In this document: positions 23,014-35,009 of the stretch, piece after piece
Numbering within the stretch: the stretch's first letter is position 1
Layout: every line of letters starts with the position of its first letter
NCBI RefSeq assembly: GCF_036785885.1
Contig: NC_092330.1
Coordinates: 4,870,525 to 4,934,524 of the forward strand
Direction: 5' to 3'
DNA from: Coffea arabica
Taxonomy: Eukaryota; Streptophyta; Magnoliopsida; Gentianales; Rubiaceae
Length of the DNA: 64,000 nucleotides
The notes under the pieces: generated by a model
Database searches by the model: none
Told to the model about the DNA's origin: nothing
Seen by the model: the letters and a program-made list of their open reading frames with translations, nothing else
Translations under genes and position numbers: made by a program

Positions 23014-24040
23014 TATTGACATTGGTCCCTAGCTTTTGATGTTTACAAAACAATGGATAATTCTAATATCTCTTCAAGAAATATTTTCAACTATGAATCA
23101 AATCAGGTTCAAAGATCAAGTGCAATTGAAAGGGACAAAGGTTGTTGAAAGCTGTCGAACGCTTGGATTGGACATCCGATAATCATTGCGCAACTTCGGA
23201 CGCATGAAGAACTCTATCACCAGACTTCCGAAGGAAATAAGACATTCCTCTTGGATCACTGATCTCGATCCGACGCAAGCATCTGACGTGCGATAGGATT
23301 CTTTAAAATCGACGAAACCATCAGACGTTGAATATGTCTTCACCGGACGTCCGATAGAAACAAGATGATTTTGCAAATCTTTTTGTTTGCTGTCGGACGC
23401 ATAAAGAGCTTGCATCGGACGTCCGATAGAATTGAAGAAAATTTATCAAACTCACTGCCTGCTGTCAGACGCAAAAAACAGGAGTACCAGACGTCCGATA
23501 CTCCAACAGCTAGTTGACTCTTCAGCTACTTTCTATCCGTTGGAAACATTAATATGGCACTTTCTTAGTCCTATATAAATAATGGTTGGTCAGATACTTC
23601 AAATAATTTTGACACACTGAAGATACAAAAGATCTAGAGTGATTTTAGTGAGAAAATACTTTTCAAAAAAGATTTGTAGTTATAGTGGTGTGAGGTTCAT
23701 TGTAAGCTTTTCATTTGTGAGTGAATATTTCATGAGTGTAACTCTGTGAGGGTTGTCCTGAGGGATAGTAAAACGTCCTAACTTGACCGAGTGGAGTTTG
23801 GGGTAAGGAGGAGGTGAACCTTCCTTTGTACACAAGAGTGATTGTGATTCATCAATTTGAAGAAACTTATTTGAATTTATCTACAAGCTCAAAAGGAGTT
23901 GGGTAGTTAATTGGTTTGCAATTCTTTCCTTTTTATTTTCTTATTGTTACGTTTGTGTTCTTTAAATTGATTATCTCTTCTACTCCCAAACAGTCTTGCT
24001 TTCTTGTTAATTGTCTCATTGGTTGTCTTCGAGTCTTACA
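23014..24040 (+). repeat. 3' LTR of the gag-only element
   Basis: 1027 bp; starts TATTGACATTGG where the left LTR has TGTTGACCTTGG, and ends TCTTACA. Several palindromes present in the left LTR are changed here, for example GGACATCCG and AGACTTCCG. Confidence 0.93.
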
Positions 24041-25355
24041 CTAAATCTTACAGCTTACAAGACATATGAAAACTCCAAGGAATATATATCGATGAAAGAG
24101 TATTATGCATTTAAATTTCAGATGAGAAAAAAAATTGGGCCAAATATTTTAAACGTTGGAAGAGCTTTGGAACAATATTCAGTTGACATGTATGTTAAAA
24201 TAAAGACACAAAGACTAAATTTTAATCGAAGTCGACAACAACAAATACGTCGAGAGTAGCTACAAGGAATTAGGACAACGTAATACAGGGACAACAAAAT
24301 GGATTTCAGATTGGACAGTGAGTAATATTGCCTACATCATTCATTGGAGGTCCTAGAGATATGAAAAAAAGGTAACTTGATGCTATGAGTTTAGTTCCGA
24401 AATTTGGGAAGCCAGATCTTTTTATAACTATGACTTGCAACCAATCATGGCTCGAGATTAAAGAAAATATGTTACAATCAGATGAAGCACAGAATAGGCT
24501 TGATCTTATTGCCCGTGTGTTTCGTGCAAAGTTAGAAATTATGAAACAAGAATTATTCAAAAAGCAAATTTTTGGAGAAGTAGCAGCATAAACTTATGTT
24601 ATAGAATTTCAAAAACGTGGTTTACTTCATGCTCACTTTTTGATTATCCTCAAGCATGCTTTCAATTTATATACAGCAGAAGATTATGATCGCATAGTTT
24701 CTGCAGAAATACCTGATGAAGCACAAAATAAGCATATTTTTAGAATGGTCAAGAAACATATGATGCATGGGCCATGTGGTGAGAAAAAACCTGATAATGT
24801 ATGTATACAGGGTGCATCAAAGAAGTCTTGCAAGAATAATTATCCAAAAGCATGGGCAGAAAAAACTACACATTCTCAAAATTTATATCCAACATACAAA
24901 AGAAGAAATGACGGGAAAAAAATTTTGGTTCGAGGACACTACTTAGACAACAGATGGGTAGTGCCATACAATGCTTATCTGTTGGCTAAATTCAATTGTC
25001 ATAGAACGTAGAAATTTGCTCCACAATTATGGCTGTGAAGTTTGTGTATAAGTATATATACAAAGGCCATACAAGGATACATTTTCAAGTGAATTCAGAT
25101 GATGGAGCAAATATTGTTGATGAAATCAAAGAATATCAGTCAGCACGGTGGGTATGTGCAGCTGAAGCAATGTGGAGAATATACAGATTTCATCTTTATG
25201 AAATGCAGCCTGGTGTAATACAACTTCAACTCCACCTAGAAAACTTTCAATCTATGCTATTTCGACCAAATGACAGTCTTGACAATATATTAAGTAACAA
25301 TTTTGCAAAAAAAAACTATGCTCACCCAATTTTTCCGAATGAATGCTACAGATGA
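24041..25355 (+). pseudogene. Helitron Rep (HUH nuclease) domain, broken
   Basis: 24041-24259 reads YYAFKFQMR and RALEQYSVDMYVKIKTQRL, then a TAG at 24257. After a frame change comes FIGGPRDM and, at 24385, MSLVPKFGKPDLFITMTC, the Rep-domain start. A stop interrupts at about 24589. QKRGLLHAHFLI at about 24610-24645 contains the HUH motif (HAH, 24628-24636) that binds the metal ion. MAVKFVYKYIYKGH from 25029 matches the tyrosine motif where the relaxase catalytic tyrosines lie. The Rep domain would nick and join DNA in rolling-circle transposition. Catalytic residues look intact, but at least four stops or frameshifts break the gene. Confidence 0.88.
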
Positions 25356-27388
25356 TTTTGCAAAAAGTCTCAAATGTACCTACAAAGAGTTTCCTGAGCA
25401 TTTTGTGTGGTATCCAAGTTCCAAATCTTGGCAACCTAGAAAACAAAAAGATTCTATAGTCAAACTTGTTGCAGCAAATCCCCTTGAAGGTGAACGGTAC
25501 TTCCTAAAACTCCTTTTACTGCATGTTAGAGCTCCAACTTCTTATGATGATTTAAAAACTGTAAACGGAGTACATGTTACTACATTTCGCGAAGCAGCTG
25601 TGCTTAGAGGATATTTAGAATCAAATAACTCACAAGATGAATGTCTACAAGAAGCTGCTGTTTATCATATGCCATATAGTCTAAGAAGGTTGTTTGCAAC
25701 ATTGTTGGTATATTTTACCCCCTCAAACCCAAGATCCCTATGGCTGAAATTTGAAGAATCATTGTCTGAAGATTACAATAGACTCCCAAACATAACCAAA
25801 AATGATATTCAATTTAAAGTTCTGCATCAAATAAGCACTTTTTTAGAGTCTATGAGTCGTAATATAAACAGCTATGGACTGGTGCCAAGAGTACTCAAAT
25901 TTTATGACTCAAACACAGATACAAGAGATACAATTAGTGAAACAGAGATTAAAGTTTCAGAGGATGACTTGGTATCAATTACTAAACTTAATCTTGGTCA
26001 AAAAGTAGCTTTTGATACCATAATGCAGGCATTATACATTAAAGGAAAAGGATGTTTCTTTATAGATGGACCAGGTGGCACAGGAAAAACATTTCTTTAT
26101 CGAGCATTATTAGCTGAAGTACGGTCAAAAGGCTTTATAGCATTAGCTACCGCTTCTTGTGGAGTTGCAGCATCAATATTACCAGGAGGTAGAACAGCAC
26201 ACTCTCGATTCAAGATTCCAATTGATATGAATTCAGTTAACATGTGTAAAATTAGTAAACAAAGTGCACTTGCTAAACTAATTCAAGCAGCTAAACTTAT
26301 CATTTGGGATAAAGCTCCAATGGCACACAAAACTGGTATAGAAGGTGTGGATACGCTACTAAAAGATTTAATGGGTTCTTTTGAATTATTTGGCTAAAAA
26401 ATTATGGTTTTTGGCGGTGATTTTAGACAAGTTCTCCTTGTTGTCACTAAAGGTTCAAAGGAAGATTTTGTACAAGCTAGCTTAGTAACTTCATACATTT
26501 GGCCACAACTTCATAAACTATACCTCACAGATAACATGAGAGCAATATCAGATCCAGAATTCACAGATTACCTTCTCCGAATAGGAAATGGACTAGAACC
26601 AGTAATAAAAGGGTTAAAAGTAAAGATCCCTCTCCCACTATTGATACCATACAAAAGTGAAACAGAATCAATTTTTGAACTTATCAAAACAGTTTACCCA
26701 GATTTAACTGCTTTTTCCAATGATGATTTTTCATTGATAAATCGAGCAATCCCTACTACAAAAAATGAATTTGTTGATATGTTAAACAACTTGTTAATTA
26801 ACATTTTTCCAGGTGAGGCTCAAGAATATATTAGTCGTGATATTTCAGAACAAGGCCTATTTGAAGATTTTCTGAATAGCTTAACGCCCAATGCTTTCCC
26901 CCCCCCCCCATAATCTTATTCTAAAACCAAATTGCCCAATAATTCTTCTCAGAAACATTGATCCCCCAGAAGGTTTATGCAATGGAACAAGGCTAACATG
27001 TAAATCTTTAACTAACAATATTATTGATGTAGTTATAAGTGCTGGAGAATTCAAAGGCAAACAAGTCTTTTTACATAGAATATCTTTTCGAATAGAAAAT
27101 AATCCTAATTGTCCAATGTCATTTGAAAGAGTTCAATTTCCAGTGTGCCTATGCTTTGCAATCACAATTAATAAGGCTCAAGGTCAAACCTTAGATTTTG
27201 TCGGTATATACTTACGTGAACCAGTTTTTTCACATGGCCAACTATATGTTGCTTTATCAAGAGCAAAAAGCAGCAATTGTGTAAAGATTCTTATACAGCC
27301 TTCTCCCTTTGATCTAACAGTTGACTATGCTACCAATAACATAGTATACAAACATATTTTACAGCTTGCAAATCATGACCTTTCATAA
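25303..27388 (+). pseudogene. Helitron Pif1-family helicase domain, broken
   Basis: Frame 25303-26397 holds Walker A GPGGTGKT near 26070 and CGVAASILPGGRTAHS. Walker B reads WDKAPM at about 26309 where the family has DEAPM, so the catalytic glutamate is replaced by lysine. A TAA ends this frame at 26395. Translation resumes with MVFGGDFRQV (motif III, 26404-26913), then a run of C at 26899-26909 shifts the frame. The last part (26891-27388) carries IILLRNIDPPEGLCNGTRL, ITINKAQGQTL and LYVALSRAKS (motifs V and VI). Domain order and length are normal for a Pif1-type Helitron helicase, but it cannot give a full protein. Confidence 0.92.
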
Positions 27389-27737
27389 TTATTGATTACA
27401 AGATTGTCAGATTCATATTCATTGCACTTATTCATAATCAGAATCCACCAGCAATTCATGCTTAACTTTCTTGTACTAAAATACCTATTTTTCGATACCG
27501 CCTCAATTTTTAAGCCAACTGATGTTTCAGTATATATGATAAGAAAATTCTTGTATTAAGATATAGCATTAACTAGAGCTTATGCTTCATTTATAATGCA
27601 AATAATGTTAAATCTTTCACAAATGCTGCTCCATTTTTGAGTTAGCTCATACTTTTACAAATGTCCCTAGGAAATATTCAAAAAACAGAGGTTAGTGTTC
27701 ATACATTTCATCTGCCCTTATTACTGATTCTTGTAGT
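27389..27737. other. AT-rich stretch after the Helitron helicase
   Basis: No gene. A Helitron 3' end (hairpin then CTRR before T) was looked for but no convincing hairpin was found. Confidence 0.5.
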
Positions 27738-28478
27738 CATATATTCAGAATATTCATTATATATTAACATTACTCATTCTTGTAATTGTATGTTCAGAAA
27801 ATTGATTACTAAGTGTTTATCGTTTTTGCAGTGAAAATGTATATAAAGATGAGAACTCTGATCAAACTCAGAGGCAAGTACCTACATTGCTGACCTCAAA
27901 GACTCAAAGACGCTTTTTTGTTGGAAGTTTTTGTTTTAAAGCCTACTTCTACAGACTGCTCATCTCCTTCATTAATATTTTAGCATTCATTTTATCAGGT
28001 TATATAAAATGCATTTGAAGAATAGGAGGCATAAGTTCTTTTTGCTTTCATATGTGTTCATTATTTATAACAAATCTTTTTCTCCCCTCTCAGGTCTTTT
28101 GTTATTTGAATAAACTAAATCACTCATTGTTGTGATTCCTTGGAGCTGACCTTCTATTCAATGTATCAGAAGATGCGGATTATGTCCGGACTATTCTAGG
28201 TAGCATGTTATTATTGAATTCTGCCTTCTAAATTTGTTAAGTATTTCTATGTATTGCATCTATAACAAAATAAATCATGGTTAGATAAATACTGATTTTG
28301 CACTATAAAGTAGCACTGGTATTACATAACTTAACTAAGGCTGTTATGTAATTCTTTATGTTTTAAATAGGTTGATCCATTCAATCAGAGATTCTGACCT
28401 CAAAACTAAGGCTGCTGAGTCAAATAAAGCAGCAAAGATAGATGCAAGATCAAGTCATTATTGAAAGGATGCTTGATA
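27738..28478 (+). pseudogene. RPN2 (26S proteasome regulatory subunit) gene fragment, copy A
   Basis: Exons resemble the N-terminal part of RPN2/PSMD1. About 27835-27905 reads ENVYKDENSDQTQRQV. 28096-28197 reads KLNHSLL, a stop, then LGADLLFNVSEDADYVRTI, close to the family's ALGAG..LFDVSEDSDYVHT. 28380-28478 reads DLKTKAAESNKAAKIDAR. AT-rich introns with splice-like borders lie between them, so a genomic copy rather than cDNA was duplicated. The third exon is cut by the solo LTR at 28479 and resumes at 31252. RPN2 is a scaffold of the 19S proteasome base; this copy is dead. Confidence 0.8.
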
Positions 28479-31251
28479 TGTGACAGCCCAACCTTCCCCT
28501 AAGGCGAACCAAAGGGGTTAGTGGACTGCCTGCCCAACTCTCGCCAGAACTAACGGTGAAGTTTAGAGTGATCTAATACGTTCCGGAACATACAAACGCG
28601 CGTAAACAAGTCAAAATCAAAAAAATAAAAAAAAAAACGAAACCAGAGCCGGTCATGAATAGTAACCGACACGTCAAAATCCCACCAAGCATCCATCCAC
28701 ATTTATATGTTGAAATTAAGCATATACAATCCAAAGTGGCATACAAAAGTTATTCAAAAGTTGATACATGTACGGTTTGCCAAATCAAAAGAGAAAACGG
28801 ACCCCAAAAGTACATTTAGGGTTTCAATCAAGGAGATATACAAAAGATATGCCCACCTAGCTCAATTCGGCAACCAACTAGCAAATCCAGTCCAAAAGTA
28901 TTTATTTTCCTATAAGGAAAACAAAAGGGAATAGAGTGAGCTTACGCCCAGTGAGATAATACCACTCAAGCAGCAAAGTTCACATAAACATAAAGCTTTT
29001 CATTCCAATTCATCAAAAGTAAACAAAGACACACATGAAATGTGGTGATAAAAGGATACGGTGGCTCTCAAGAGCCCTTTTCCCCGTTTGTATTCTTGAT
29101 CGGATCTCATTGACCCTCCATCAATGTTTAAAAGTAACCAACCGTAGGCTCCACTTTACTTCCATCCCTTCCACCCAACATACCCCTACCGGATCCGAAC
29201 TCCAAACAGTAGAAATTTGGTAATACTCGAATATACCGGAATCAAGAGTCTCACTACTACAAAATTCCATATAACAGTCCCCATGGCTCGTCAATTTTCA
29301 CGACCAAGCCCTCGCCGGCTCGATCCAATCGACTACCAATGGGGTTGAGCTCAGTCGTATCAGTAATGGTCGTTGGATACTCGTCCAAGCGACACCAAAA
29401 TCATGAACCAATTCAATATTTCATGTATCATTCAATCATTTCAGTAAAACAGTAGACAGTCATATGAGATACCAAATGGGTGAGGGCGATCAAGTACACC
29501 CTCACTTAATTAAGTTCAACGGAGCAAATAAGCCTTCAAGGCATCAAGTTCACATATACCAAAGCCACATTGTAAACAACAAGTGAGTGGTACACTCACC
29601 AAGCAAGCAAATGATATTTCATACACCACCGCCCAAAAAGCGTCTTGGACCACCGTCACGTCCTAAAACATTCAAATAAGCACAACAAGACTCGATTACC
29701 GGTCATAAACCAATTCCAAATACCACCAAATAGGGTTCCATAAGAATGTATAAGCACTAGAGTAAACCAGAAAAATCCAGAAATGGAATTAAGCTTTAAC
29801 CCAAAAAAAACAGTTTTTGACATCATTTTACGATTTTGGCACCATTGACACTACAATTATCGGATGGAGGTGTAAGACACCGTTTCGAAGCTAAGAGATA
29901 GGGCTACAAAGTTACAGAAGGCTACTCTGTCCAGTTTCGAGTGTAACCAGGTCAAAAATGTAATATACTACACCAGAACCGTAAAAATAGGTTCACAAAC
30001 CGCATTCTGGTTCAAACATCATAAGTCAGGCTACCTAAGTCCAAATTAGGTGATTCCAAAGCCATCCAAAAGCTAAGATACAAGACTACAATTCATCAGA
30101 AGACATCAACAACCAAATCAGAAGCATTCCCACTCAAATTAACCAATCACAGACGCAATTATCAAATTCGGGTAGAAACAGGGCAGCAGGGGTAATTCAG
30201 TCTTTTCACAAGCTACATTGCTCCGATTGACCTGAAATTTTGTAGGAATCTCTAAAATATCATTCCCTATAACTTTCATGTTTTAATCCAAGGCCAATTC
30301 GGCCTATAACTATGAGGTACTGTGACGAGCAGAATGTAAATTAATGAAACCCTAACTTTCCAAATTTCTTTCCAAAGCAGAAATTTCTTGTAATTAACCA
30401 CCATTTACACCTCCTAGGTTCATTCTAGATCATTTCCCCTCTTCATACCAAGCCACAACATATGAATCATATTAAATCAGAAAAATCATCAATAATTATA
30501 AAACTTCACCAAATGCAACCAAAATCAAGATATAATCCACAAAATTCCCTCTTAGGCTACCACAATTCATAAATTAAACATCGTTAGATGGAGGAGAGGG
30601 GTTCCTTCACTACTCACCTTAGTAATACAAGAGAGGGAGCAACTAATCCCCTGAGCCTTCCAAACAACTCCACTAAACACCTCACAATCACTCACTTAAG
30701 GGTTTCTATGGAACAAAGTAAGATTAAATGGTTGAGTTATTGGATTTGAGCAAGAGTAGAGCTAGGAATTTGGAGAGTTTTCCTTTCTTTCTTCAAGGAA
30801 GAGAGCCGGCCTCAAGCTTGTAAATTTGAGGGATTTTTGGTCAATTTTTTAGTTGTTTTAAACAAATGGTAAAGTTATGAATAGTAGTCAAACTTAAGAA
30901 TTAATCTTATGGTGACACTTGTCACCCTATTTAATGCATCTCTATCTTTTTGTTCCTCTCACACCAATCCACTTGGTAACCTCTAATTATCTCTTAACAC
31001 CCGGTAAATTAAATCCAGTATCCAAAACTTAATCTAACTGGCCGCATTTTTCCGAACTTTTCGCCCTAGTGGGTCCCACGTCCGGTATACGCTCTTAATT
31101 TCTCAAAATCTAACCGATACTAGAAAAATCATCTAAAAACTATATTTACTTATAAAAATTATCGGGAAAAATTTTCCTAATAAAGAAAATGCAGAAAACA
31201 TGCCATTAATGAGAAAAATCCTAGAAAATGAGAAAATTACGGGTTCTCACA
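28479..31251 (-). mobile_element. Solo LTR of a Ty3/gypsy element
   Basis: 2773 bp starting TGTGACAGCCC and ending TTCTCACA. It is flanked on both sides by the 5-bp duplication TGATA (28474-28478 and 31252-31256). The host sequence (gcttgata then agtacgtaaac) joins exactly as in the uninterrupted copy at 32108-32122, which confirms the borders. No second LTR or internal region is present, so this is the product of LTR-LTR recombination. Its left-terminal block (cctaaggcgaaccaaaggg) is shared with the LTRs at 7813 and 61789. The minus orientation is inferred from that shared end. Confidence 0.93.
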
Positions 31252-31375
31252 TGATAAGTACGTAAACTTCTGAAACATTACATTTTACTATAGATTTCAA
31301 ATTTTTTCTCATTATCTCATTTTTGGACCTCCCTGTAGGTATATAATTAACAGAAGATATCAATAAGCTATAGTT
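31252..31375 (+). pseudogene. RPN2 copy A, remainder after the solo LTR
   Basis: Continues the exon and following intron of copy A (agtacgtaaacttctgaaac) and matches 32112-32226 of copy B closely, ending at the junction with copy B. Confidence 0.8.
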
Positions 31376-33522
31376 ATATATTCAGAAAATTCATTATATA
31401 TTAACATTACTAATTCTTGTAATTGTATATTCAGAAAATTGATTACTAAGTGTTTATCATTTTTGCAGTGAAAATGTATATAAAGATGAGAACTCTGATG
31501 AGACTCAGAGGCAAGTACCTACATTACTAACCTCAAAGATTCAAAGACGTTTTTTTGTTGGAAGTTTCTGTTTTAAAGCCCACTTCTACAGACTCCTCAT
31601 CTCCTTCATTAATATTTTAGCATTCATTTTATCAGGTTATATAAAATGCATTTGAAGTATAGGAAGCATAAGTTCTTTTTGCTTTCATATGTGTTCATTA
31701 TTTAGAACAAATCTTTATCTCCCCTCTCAGGTCTTTTGTTATTTGAATAAACTAAATCACTCATTGTTGTGATTCCCTGGAGTTGACCTTCTATTCAATG
31801 TATCAGAAGATGCATATTATGTCTGGATTATTCTAGGTAGCATGTTATTATTGAATTCTGCCTTCTAAATTTGTTAAGTATTTCTATGTATTGCATCTAT
31901 AACAAAATAAATCATGATTAGATAAATACTGATTTTGCACTATAAAGTAGCACTGGTATTACATAACTTAACTAAGGCTGTTATGTAATTCTTCATGTCT
32001 TAAATAGGTTGATCCATTCAATCAGAGATTCTGACCTCAAAACTAAGGCTGCTGAGTCAAATAAAGCAGCAAAGATAGATGCAAGACCAAGTCATTATTG
32101 AAAGGATGCTTGATAAGTACGTAAACTTCTGAAACATTACATTATACTATAGATTTCAAAATTTTCTCATTATCTCATTTTTGGACCTTCCTGTAGGTAT
32201 ATAATTAACATAAGATATCAATAAGCTGTGAGAATAAGCATGAAATACTAAAGATTGGATAAGCTTCAACAAGCACTTATAAGAAGTGACAACGTTCAAG
32301 TAACCATATACTATTGTAATCACGTCTCTCACAATTTTGCCAGCTCTAGAAAATATCAACGTCATGTGATTATATCTATCCAACTACTTGAGATCTCAAA
32401 ATTTGAGAAATTCTAACCTCAACTACTTTAATGCACATGTCACCTGATTTTCTGCTGTATTTGAAAAACTCTTAAGAACAAAAAGCAAGAATGGTCCTTT
32501 ATTGGGATTTCAAATAGCATTTAACCTTATAGAGAATGAATGCTGTCTCGAGAGACTTCTATACACTTGACATTGCAATTCTTATATAGTTATAATGACT
32601 AAGACATTTTTCCTATTTTCTTTTTTTTCTTCTCAAGATAGTTTCTCAGTTTACTAGATTTCTTTGGAATATTTCACTAATTGTTACCTTTTTGCATGTC
32701 GGATTGCATTTTGTAATTCTCAACACAATAAAGCAATCTGTTTAGATCAGAAATAATATTTGTCATAATACAACTATACACACTAATAGCATTATGGATG
32801 CCGTCACAACTGTGAACACATTACTGTGCACCTATTTTCATCATTGTTTTATATGCTACATAATGATAAAAGTTATTATTTCTATCTAACATTTTGTATT
32901 TGTTTAAACTATCAGAACTGGCTCACTAGGGCTACAAATTGGACTAAGTTTAGCGCAACAGCACTACAAGTTATTAACAGAGGCCATCTACATCAAGGAA
33001 AATCACTAATACATCCTTGTCACACAGTGGAACTGGTAGTCGTGGCTGCCCATATTCAGAAATATAAGCATTGTCTACTATGAGGAAGGCATGAATCAGT
33101 TCCTCTGTGATAATGTAACAAATACTAACGCTGAGGTATTTGTCTTATTGCATTATGTAAAAAAGTACCTATATTTATGTTTCCATTTTCTGTCTTTTTT
33201 TAAAAAAATCGTCTCCTACACGTTATTCAGTATAGTACCTACCTTAGCAGTATTGGAAACTCCTAACGAAGATTTTTTCATGATATCAAAAATGTCGTGT
33301 AAAAACTTAATAAATTAAAAGCTATGATATATTTCTATAGTTAAAAGCTTAATGAATTCCATAATCTATTTCTAGAATTAAAAACTAAATGAATTCTTTT
33401 TCTTTTTGACAGTTTATGGAACAGAAGCAGCACATTATCGATAAATGTATGCATTAGTGTTGGCTTACAATGAAACTTCAAGCAGTGTTGTCTTACGTTT
33501 AGACTTAGCACTTGTTTATGGT
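31376..33522 (+). pseudogene. RPN2 gene fragment, copy B
   Basis: Repeats copy A and extends further. Exons by eye: 31471-31545, 31734-31835, 32006-32118, about 32228-32398 (RLDKLQQALIRSDNVQ, then YCNHVSHNFASSRKYQ), about 32450-32545 (AVFEKLLRTKSKN, then LLGFQIAFNLIENE), about 32925-33020 (RATNWTKFSATALQVINRGH), 33085-33135 (EGMNQFLCDNVTNTNAEV) and a last block near 33240-33298 reading LETPNEDFF. All correspond in order to the RPN2 N-terminal and central region, which ends in the proteasome repeat segment TADEDIYDDI. Frameshifts and missing exon parts make it non-functional. The first 0.85 kb is very similar to copy A. Confidence 0.85.
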
Positions 33523-35009
33523 TTATGTTTAGAAAATTCATTATATATTAACATTGCTCATTCTTATAATTGCATGTTCAGAAAATTAATTACTAACTGT
33601 TTATTGTTTTGCAACAAGAGTGTATATGAAAATGAGCTATATTACTAGCCTCAAAGATTCAAAGATGCCTTTTTGTTGGAAAATTTTCTTTTAAAGCCTA
33701 CTTCTACAGACAACTCAACTCCTTGATTAATATTTTAGCATTCATTTTACCAGGTTATGTAAAATGCATTTGAAGAATAAGAAGCATAAGTTTTTTTTGC
33801 TTTCGTATATGTTCATTATTCATAACAAACCTTTTTATTGTTGAATTTTGCCTTCTAAATTTGTTATGTATTTCTATCTATTGCATCTATAAGAAAATAA
33901 ATCATGGCTAGATAAATACTGATTTTGAAGTATAAAGTGGCGCTGGTATTACATAAGCTAACTATGCATTTCTTTTTAACCATGCCATACACATCTTACT
34001 TTATTTTCTACTATATCCTTTTATCTCAGCTAAAGCTATAGACAAACGTCCTCATCTCAAGACTAAAGCTGCCGAGTGAAATAAAGCACCAAACATAGAT
34101 CCAAGATCAAAGGCCATTGTTCAAAGGATGCTTGATAAGTATGTAAGCTTCTGAAACACTAGATTATACTATAAATTTGAACTTTCTCTCCTTATCTCAT
34201 TCTTAAAACTCCCTCTAGGTATATAATTAACAAAAGATATCAATAAACTGTAAGAAAAAATATAAAACACCAGAAATTGGATAAGCTTTAGCAAGCACTT
34301 ATACAAAGTGACAACATTCAAGTAACCCTATACGATTGTAATCATGTCTGTCACAATCTTGTCAACTCTAGAAAATATCAGCGTGATGTGATTATATCTA
34401 TCTAATTCATTCTTCTAAATCTTATTTCTAATTGTAAAAAATGTTGGTCCAAGTGTAACAGATATCAAAATTTCAGAAATTCTAACCTCAAGTACTTTAA
34501 TACATATGTCACCTGATTATTTAAGCATATGTTAGTTTCTCATGTTTTTGGATAGACCAGAAGACATTGCTGCTGTATTTGAGAAACTCTTAAGAACAAA
34601 AAGCAAGAATGATGGTTTATTGGGATTTCAAATAGCATTTGACCTTGTACAGAATGAACACCAAGCTTATCTTTTGAAAATGACGGACTAACTTTTCAGT
34701 CCCAAGAAAGATATTCAGATAACAGAGGGTAATCAAAATTCTGAAGGAAACTATTTATGCTACAAAGTTATCAAAAATAAAAGGGATGCTGTCTTGAGAG
34801 ACTTCCATACAGTTGACATTGCAATTCTTATATAGTTATAATAAGTAACACATTTTTCCTATTTTCTTTTCTTTTCTTCCCAAGATGCTTTCTCAGTTTA
34901 CTACATTTCTTTGAAACATTTGACTAATTGTTAACTTTTAGCATATTACATTGCATTTCATAATTCTCAACACAATAAAGCAATCTGTTAAGATGAGAAA
35001 TAATATTTT

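Larger units (their letters stand above)
19963..24040 (+). mobile_element. Gag-only LTR retrotransposon (TR-GAG type, copia-like gag)
   Basis: LTRs at 19963-20986 and 23014-24040 (about 1.02 kb each) enclose 2.0 kb. The flanks carry the 5-bp duplication CTAAA (19958-19962 and 24041-24045). A tRNA-iMet primer site follows the left LTR and an AAAAGGGAGAGAA polypurine tract precedes the right LTR, so it reads on the plus strand. The interior encodes only gag; no protease, integrase or reverse transcriptase motif is present. This matches terminal-repeat elements with only gag (TR-GAG), which depend on a relative for pol. The gag style and tail resemble SIRE/Maximus-type copia elements. The right LTR start is TA instead of TG. 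Confidence 0.92.
2427..27388 (+). mobile_element. Helitron Rep-helicase locus, split by three nested insertions
   Basis: Collinear pieces of one plant Helitron protein gene occur in order on the plus strand: 2427-4345, 6947-7812, 19889-19962 and 24041-27388. The first gap is filled by a Mutator-like element, the second by a gypsy element and the third by a gag-only element, each flanked by a target duplication, so the pieces join cleanly once insertions are removed. The protein order is N-terminal region, Helitron-like N domain, HUH Rep nuclease and Pif1-family helicase. Stops and frameshifts occur in most pieces, so it is a dead element. The terminal TC, 3' hairpin and CTRR end were not identified; the true element may extend beyond 27388 and include the gene fragments there. 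Confidence 0.85.
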
